A DNA stretch of 64,000 nucleotides from Dyadobacter flavalbus (GTDB taxonomy: Bacteria; Bacteroidota; Bacteroidia; Cytophagales; Spirosomataceae). The position numbers and the translations under genes are program-made. The stretch spans positions 558,001 to 622,000 of the forward strand of contig NZ_VBSN01000049.1 of NCBI RefSeq assembly GCF_006149045.1. The letters run 5' to 3'. Position 1 is the stretch's first letter. Each line of letters begins with the position of its first letter. The notes beneath the pieces were generated by a model that was given only the letters and a program-made list of their open reading frames with translations, was not told the origin of the DNA and did not search any database. Below are positions 59,875 through 64,000 of the stretch, piece by piece.

Positions 59875-61407
59875 ATGACACTCCGGAAACTGCTTTTTTA
59901 CCCGAAGTATGCTTATTTAATAACAGGATTGCTGTTGCTGGTTTTTACCGGAAATCAGTCATTGGCTGAGAAAAACGATTACAAGGCAAGTTTTACTCCG
60001 AAGCTGCAAAAAGCATACTCCGACATTCAGAAGCTGCGCCTCCAGCCTGCACGCGCGTTACTGAATGCAGAACGTAAAACCCAGCCGGACAATGCGTTCG
60101 TACCTTATCTTGACAATTACGCAGACTTGCATTACCTGCTGATTTCGGAGGATAAAAATGCTTATAAACAACTGTCCCGGCTTGAAGAAGAACGTCTGGA
60201 TAAAATAGCAAAGCTTCCGGACAACTCGCCGTACAAACGGTTTCTTCAGGCGGAAATACGGATGCACTGGGCATTTGCCAAGTTAAAGTTCGGAAATGAA
60301 ATCAGCGGGTCATGGGAAATTATCAAAGCCTACAAACTGCTGGAAGAAAACCAGAAGAAATTCCCGAAGTTCCTTCCTACCCTTAAATCGCTCGGACTTT
60401 TGCACGTGCTGATCGGCTCCATACCGGAAAATTATACATGGGTTACCCGGATGCTGGGACTGAAAGGCAATATTCAGACGGGTATCCAGGAACTGCGCCG
60501 GGTTGCTGAAGAAGAACCTGTTTTCCGGCAGGAAGCCGAACTGATCGATCTTTTGCTGCATGCCTATACTTTGCATCTGTCTCCGGCGCAGCTTGCCAGA
60601 ATGCGCCAGTTGCCGGAAGAACAGCCAGATAATCTGCTTTATCACTTTTTTGCTACAACCATTTTTCTGAAAGAAAACAAAGGTGAAGAAGCTGCCGGAT
60701 TTCTGTCCAAGGCACCTTCCGGCCCTGCTTACATTCCGTTTCCGTTCCTGGATTATCTGCGCGGAGAAATAAAACTGCAAAAGGGCGATTACGAAAATGC
60801 TCTGGAGTCGTATCAACTTTTTCAGAGAAAATACAGCGGTTTCAATTACATCAAAGACAGCAGCCTGAAACTTTTCATGTGTCTTTGGCTGGATAACAAA
60901 GACAAGGAAGCGGTCAGGTTTATAAATAAAATAAATGCAGGCGGAAGTACGATTGTAGAAGCCGACCAGTCGGCGCAACGCTTTGCGGAGGATTTTCTTG
61001 CAGGAAAAATAAGCCCGTCAAACAAAACTTTGTATAAAGCAAGATATGCAACAGACGGCGGATACCTGCTGCAAGCCATGAACATCATGGATGCAGTTTC
61101 TGAAAATTCTTTTGGTTCAATGCCTGAAAAAGCAGAATTCAATTACCGAAAAGCGAGGATTTTTCAGAAATCGGGAAAAATAAACCAGTCCGTCCCTTAT
61201 TATGAACGTGCTTTAACGTTGTCGCATAAAGCGGCACCCGGCTTTGGAGCTTCTGCTGCATTACAGCTCGGGTACATTTGCATGGATAAAAAAGATAAAG
61301 TCAAAGCTGCCGGATATTTCAAAACGGCCATGTCGTTCAAAAAACATGAATACAAGAACAGCATTGATAACAAGGCACGTGCCGCATTGACGCTGCTCGG
61401 CGAGTAA
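59875..61407 (+). CDS. exported TPR-repeat protein
   Basis: A 510-residue helical protein. Start at ATG 59875 (MTLRKLLFYPKYAY) because the longer frame begins in the terminator. A signal peptide ends near QSLAEKNDYK (about residue 33). The rest is tetratricopeptide-like: SFTPKLQKAYSDIQKLRLQPARALLNAERK, YLRGEIKLQKGDYENALESYQLFQRKYSGF, FQKSGKINQSVPYYERALTLSHKAAPGFGASAALQLGYICMDKKDKVKAAGYFKTAM. It lies between the zinc-ribbon gene and radC without an operon partner. Probably a periplasmic scaffold protein; the role is unknown. Confidence 0.78.
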   Translation: MTLRKLLFYPKYAYLITGLLLLVFTGNQSLAEKNDYKASFTPKLQKAYSDIQKLRLQPARALLNAERKTQPDNAFVPYLDNYADLHYLLISEDKNAYKQLSRLEEERLDKIAKLPDNSPYKRFLQAEIRMHWAFAKLKFGNEISGSWEIIKAYKLLEENQKKFPKFLPTLKSLGLLHVLIGSIPENYTWVTRMLGLKGNIQTGIQELRRVAEEEPVFRQEAELIDLLLHAYTLHLSPAQLARMRQLPEEQPDNLLYHFFATTIFLKENKGEEAAGFLSKAPSGPAYIPFPFLDYLRGEIKLQKGDYENALESYQLFQRKYSGFNYIKDSSLKLFMCLWLDNKDKEAVRFINKINAGGSTIVEADQSAQRFAEDFLAGKISPSNKTLYKARYATDGGYLLQAMNIMDAVSENSFGSMPEKAEFNYRKARIFQKSGKINQSVPYYERALTLSHKAAPGFGASAALQLGYICMDKKDKVKAAGYFKTAMSFKKHEYKNSIDNKARAALTLLGE

Positions 61408-61464
61408 AAGTGACTTTACCGTTTCCGGAACGTCTAATCAGTAGCAATCCTGAAAACAGGCGTT

Positions 61465-62169
61465 ATGTCACAGAAAAATTACAACAGTACAAGAAAAATC
61501 CGCAGCTGGTTTGAAGAAGACAGACCACGTGAAAAGTTGCTTCTGAAAGGAAGGGCAGCCCTATCCGATGCCGAGCTTATTGCAATCCTAATCGGTTCCG
61601 GAACAGTCGATCTTTCCGCAGTCGATGTTGGTAAACAGATCATGAACTCGGTCGGAAATAATATCAATGAACTAGCCAAACTGAGTGTTACCGATCTTAC
61701 CAAAATCAGAGGAATCGGAGAAGCCAAGGCCATTACGATTGTTGCTGCTCTTGAACTCGGACGAAGAAGAAACGATATAACAAAAACCCAGAAGCGGAAA
61801 ATAACGGCACCCGCTGATGTTTACGAAGAAATGAAGCAGTATCTGCTGGATAAAGCGCATGAAGAATTCTGGATCATGCTGCTGAACCGCGCCAACGATG
61901 TAACGCGTACAATTCAGGTCAGCGTCGGAGGCGTTTCAGGTACGGTCGTGGATGTAAAAGTAATTTTCAAACTGGCCATTGATCATCTTGCAAGTTCGGT
62001 AATTCTGGTTCACAACCACCCTTCCGGCCAGTTACAGCCCAGCCATGCGGACCGGCAGCTTACGATGCAGGTTAAAGAAGCAGGACGTTTGCTGGACATT
62101 CCTGTTCTGGATCATATGATCTTTACGGACAGCGGCTTTTACAGCTTTCTGGACTCGGGTGAAATCTAG
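61465..62169 (+). CDS. radC: RadC family JAB/MPN protein
   Basis: A 234-residue protein. Residues about 15-90 hold the UPF0758 helix-hairpin-helix region (PREKLLLKGRAALSDAELIAILIGSG, LTKIRGIGEAKAITIVAALELGRRR). Residues about 110-234 are the JAB metalloprotease-like domain with the JAMM motif HNHPSGQLQPSHAD (zinc ligands H, H and D). The name comes from E. coli, but its DNA repair role is disputed; the true substrate is unknown. It ends in a 4-base overlap with the convergent lipoprotein gene. Confidence 0.93.
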   Translation: MSQKNYNSTRKIRSWFEEDRPREKLLLKGRAALSDAELIAILIGSGTVDLSAVDVGKQIMNSVGNNINELAKLSVTDLTKIRGIGEAKAITIVAALELGRRRNDITKTQKRKITAPADVYEEMKQYLLDKAHEEFWIMLLNRANDVTRTIQVSVGGVSGTVVDVKVIFKLAIDHLASSVILVHNHPSGQLQPSHADRQLTMQVKEAGRLLDIPVLDHMIFTDSGFYSFLDSGEI

Positions 62170-62981
62170 AAGAATATTGCTTTATCCATCACGTTTTCCA
62201 GTTCGGAATAGGGAATGACAAACTGAATTGCGCCGCGTGCATAAGGCGCAATTTCGTACGGATTATAATAGAACAGAATGCCTTCGCGCGTCAAAGCGTA
62301 ACTTGCGGGAATAAAAAACTTATGGTCGGAAAGGAAATAGCCGGCTTTTTCAAGGTCCATATCCGGCGCAAGATTTTCCGTTTTCCTGAAATGCTTTTCA
62401 ACCAGTTTTAAAAAGGAAACCGAATCCGTTATACACTTTTTTATATCTGTTTCCTCGCCTGTTGTACGGTCAAAAATATGAAAAGACCGGAAGCTGTTCG
62501 GGTGTGCGCCGCCGGTAAATGCATAATGATCGAGCCGGTACTGCAGCACTTTCGGAGTTGTCATAACGGTATCCCCTTTCAGCTCTACTTCCCAGCAGCC
62601 GGGCGCATCGGGAAAATCCTTTTTAAAGTCGTTGTAATTCTTCTGGAATAACTTAAAAGCGTCATCAACACTTCCGGAAGCAGACGGCATGGAAGCCAGC
62701 GTCGCCGAATCCAGATACGAGTTGATCCTCTGCAATGACTTTGCGGTCAGAATGTTACTTATCGCTCCGGTTGCGCTGTTTGAATCCGAGGGTGTCCAAA
62801 GATTTATTTTCAAAGAAACGCCGCTATTGCTGACCGTATCGCATTTCCCGTAAGATGACCGGATCATTTTACCATGCACAGGTTCAGGTTTAACTTTTTC
62901 ACCGGAATTTCCGGGAGTCCCGCATCCTGTAAACCAAACTGCCAACAACAGTAAAATGCAACCCGCAGCAATACGCATCAT
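62166..62981 (-). CDS. DUF3298-type lipoprotein
   Basis: A 271-residue lipoprotein (MMRIAAGCILLLLAVWFTGCGTP, Cys at 20). The C-terminal half, from about residue 135, matches the DUF3298 (RsiV C-terminal-like) domain: LQYRLDHYAFTGGAHPNSFRSFHIFDRTTGEETDIKKC to FFIPASYALTREGILFYYNPYEIAPYARGAIQFVIPYSEL, where YNPYEIAPYA is the family motif. The N-terminal half is the DUF4163-like segment. Function in Gram-negatives is unknown; in Bacillus the domain senses lysozyme. It lies downstream (28 bases) of the LytTR regulator on the same strand and may be in its operon. Confidence 0.82.
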   Translation of the reverse strand: MMRIAAGCILLLLAVWFTGCGTPGNSGEKVKPEPVHGKMIRSSYGKCDTVSNSGVSLKINLWTPSDSNSATGAISNILTAKSLQRINSYLDSATLASMPSASGSVDDAFKLFQKNYNDFKKDFPDAPGCWEVELKGDTVMTTPKVLQYRLDHYAFTGGAHPNSFRSFHIFDRTTGEETDIKKCITDSVSFLKLVEKHFRKTENLAPDMDLEKAGYFLSDHKFFIPASYALTREGILFYYNPYEIAPYARGAIQFVIPYSELENVMDKAIFF

Positions 62982-63008
62982 TTTTATTCAGGTTTGACCA
63001 ATGAAATG

Positions 63009-63743
63009 TTAAAGGCTCATCAATTCTTTAAACCGGATCGCCTGACGACGGGAGATCTCGATTTTATCTCCGCCCTGCAGTGTAACGAGCAGCCCGCCGC
63101 TAAACCAGGGTTCAATTTTCTCGATCCAGTGAAGATTGATGATATGCTTGCGGTTGGCACGGAAGTATGTGTTCGGGTCCAGCCGTTCTTCCAGATTGTT
63201 TAACGATTTTAGAACCAACGGTTTCTGATCGTCAAAATGAAGCCTTACATAATTGCCCATGGATTCAAAAAGCCGGATTTTGCCCAATTTTACAAACCAG
63301 CATTTTTCTCCGTCCTTTACAAAAACCTGATCATTTTCGCCCAGCACTTTTTCTGCACGTTCCTGCGCATGCGCAGATGTTTCGGGCGGCGCCTGATTTT
63401 CTTCAATCCGGTGAATGGTTTCTTTCAGCCGCTCATTATCAATCGGTTTCAGAAGATAATCCAGTGCATTAAATTCAAATGCTTTAATTGCGTATGCGTC
63501 GTATGCAGTTGTAAAAATTACTTCGGGGCTTTTTCCTTCAATGGACGAAAGCAGCTCAAACCCGTTTTTTCCGGGCATCTGAATATCCAGAAACAGCAGT
63601 TCCGGCTGCATTTCCTCAATCATCACCAACGCTTCTTCCGCATTGGCGGCCTCGCCGATAATTTCAATTTTGGTATACGGTTCAAGCAGCCTTTTCAATT
63701 CGTTTCTTGCAAGGCGCTCATCGTCAACAATTAAAGTTCTCAT
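63009..63743 (-). CDS. LytTR-family response regulator
   Basis: A 244-residue response regulator. The receiver domain has MRTLIVDDERLARNELKRLLEPY (acidic pocket D8, D9), the phosphoacceptor in LLFLDIQMPGKNGFELLSS (about D54), and VIFTTAYDAYAIKAFEFNALDYLLKP. The LytTR DNA-binding domain follows (FVKDGEKCWFVKLGKIRLFESMGNYVRLHF, LNNLEERLDPNTYFRANRKHIINLHWIEKIEPW). The frame reaches 63749, but ATG 63743 is the standard start. Its cognate histidine kinase is encoded 46 bases upstream. Confidence 0.93.
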   Translation of the reverse strand: MRTLIVDDERLARNELKRLLEPYTKIEIIGEAANAEEALVMIEEMQPELLFLDIQMPGKNGFELLSSIEGKSPEVIFTTAYDAYAIKAFEFNALDYLLKPIDNERLKETIHRIEENQAPPETSAHAQERAEKVLGENDQVFVKDGEKCWFVKLGKIRLFESMGNYVRLHFDDQKPLVLKSLNNLEERLDPNTYFRANRKHIINLHWIEKIEPWFSGGLLVTLQGGDKIEISRRQAIRFKELMSL

Positions 63744-63789
63744 GACCAATAAAATTAGGAATAATTAAGGTTAATGTTTAAACAGCTTT

Positions 63790-64000
63790 TTACCGGTTGC
63801 TCTCCTCTCCTGCCATCATAACATCTTCTGACAGCATCGGAATTTTTACTTCGGAGCATACGACATCTTCTTTTTCCTGAAAAATCCGGAAAGCAGCTCC
63901 TTTTCCGTATAGAATAGACAATCTTTCAGCGGTATTTTTCAGCCCTACGCCTCCGGAATCGGTATTTCCAAGATTGCCGGAATTCATGATTGTAATTACC
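63790..64000 (-). CDS. LytS-type histidine kinase, C-terminal end (partial)
   Basis: The frame enters from the right window edge and ends at 63790. The visible 69 residues include the ATP-lid G-box: VITIMNSGNLGNTDSGG, GVGLKNTAERLSILYGKGAAF, then a beta hairpin FRIFQEKEDVVCSEVKIPML. This is the end of a HATPase_c domain of the LytS/His_kinase type. It lies 46 bases upstream of the LytTR regulator gene, forming a two-component pair. The sensor part is outside the window. Confidence 0.85.
   Translation of the reverse strand, partial: VITIMNSGNLGNTDSGGVGLKNTAERLSILYGKGAAFRIFQEKEDVVCSEVKIPMLSEDVMMAGEESNR

Overview
The window comes from the chromosome of a Gram-negative Bacteroidota bacterium, most likely order Cytophagales (a Spirosomaceae/Dyadobacter-type genome). 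This rests on recognition of several features: a SusC/SusD pair, type IX secretion (T9SS) sorting domains, the bamD-rpoZ-coaBC-porD-recN gene order, a Rho factor with a long disordered N-terminal segment, an Hsp90/HtpG, a Bacteroidetes-type tyrosine integrase, and promoters of the Bacteroidetes form TTG-N18..20-TAnnTTTG. I could not run a search, so genus is not claimed.

Region by region. 1-3.4 kb is a decayed integrated island next to tRNA-Ser(TGA). It holds an IS3-family element cut by the window edge, the C-terminal stump of an AbiH-type phage-defence gene broken by that IS, a small membrane protein, a frameshifted small gene, and an integrase whose gene begins just after the tRNA terminator. 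3.5-17.2 kb is housekeeping: tilS, an OstA/LptA-like envelope protein, a small T9SS cargo, then bamD, rpoZ, coaBC, porD-like, an unknown, recN, a coiled-coil lipoprotein, a SCO copper chaperone and a cytochrome c. Convergent to these are lptC, an outer-membrane barrel and coaX. 17.3-35.1 kb holds rho with a long structured leader, a three-gene membrane/HhH cluster, htpG, a lipoprotein, a TonB-dependent receptor-like protein, a membrane protein, a 1-Cys peroxiredoxin, a cysteine desulfurase-xdhC-nucleotidyltransferase set suited to molybdenum-cofactor maturation, and the oxidative pentose phosphate operon gnd-zwf-pgl.

35.3-47.2 kb holds small unknown genes, a large T9SS cargo with propeller-like repeats, tRNA-Ala(GGC), a DnaQ-like exonuclease, a TonB protein with an extra N-terminal domain next to a PadR regulator, an Lrp/AsnC regulator, a striking structured RNA (about 41.48-41.80 kb) with a tRNA-Leu-like body and an oversized variable arm, and an orphan susC/susD pair. 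47.9-55.2 kb is a compact five-gene operon: SWIM zinc finger protein, DUF5691, MoxR-type AAA ATPase, DUF5682 and VWA protein. This is a MoxR-VWA system of unknown job and the best accessory protein system in the window. 55.3-57.8 kb holds an IS1182-family element inserted beside a tandem tRNA-Asp(GTC) array in which two copies are intact, one carries GC-rich insertions in the anticodon loop and T arm, and one is truncated but carries a related insertion at the same anticodon-loop site. 57.9-64 kb returns to core genes: Nif3-like, zinc-ribbon coiled coil, TPR protein, radC, a DUF3298 lipoprotein and a LytTR response regulator with the end of its histidine kinase.

The two most unusual items are nucleic-acid features, not proteins: the tRNA-like RNA at 41.5 kb, whose anticodon loop differs by one base from that of tRNA-Asp, and the interrupted tRNA-Asp copies at 57 kb. 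Neither matches a class I can name with confidence.
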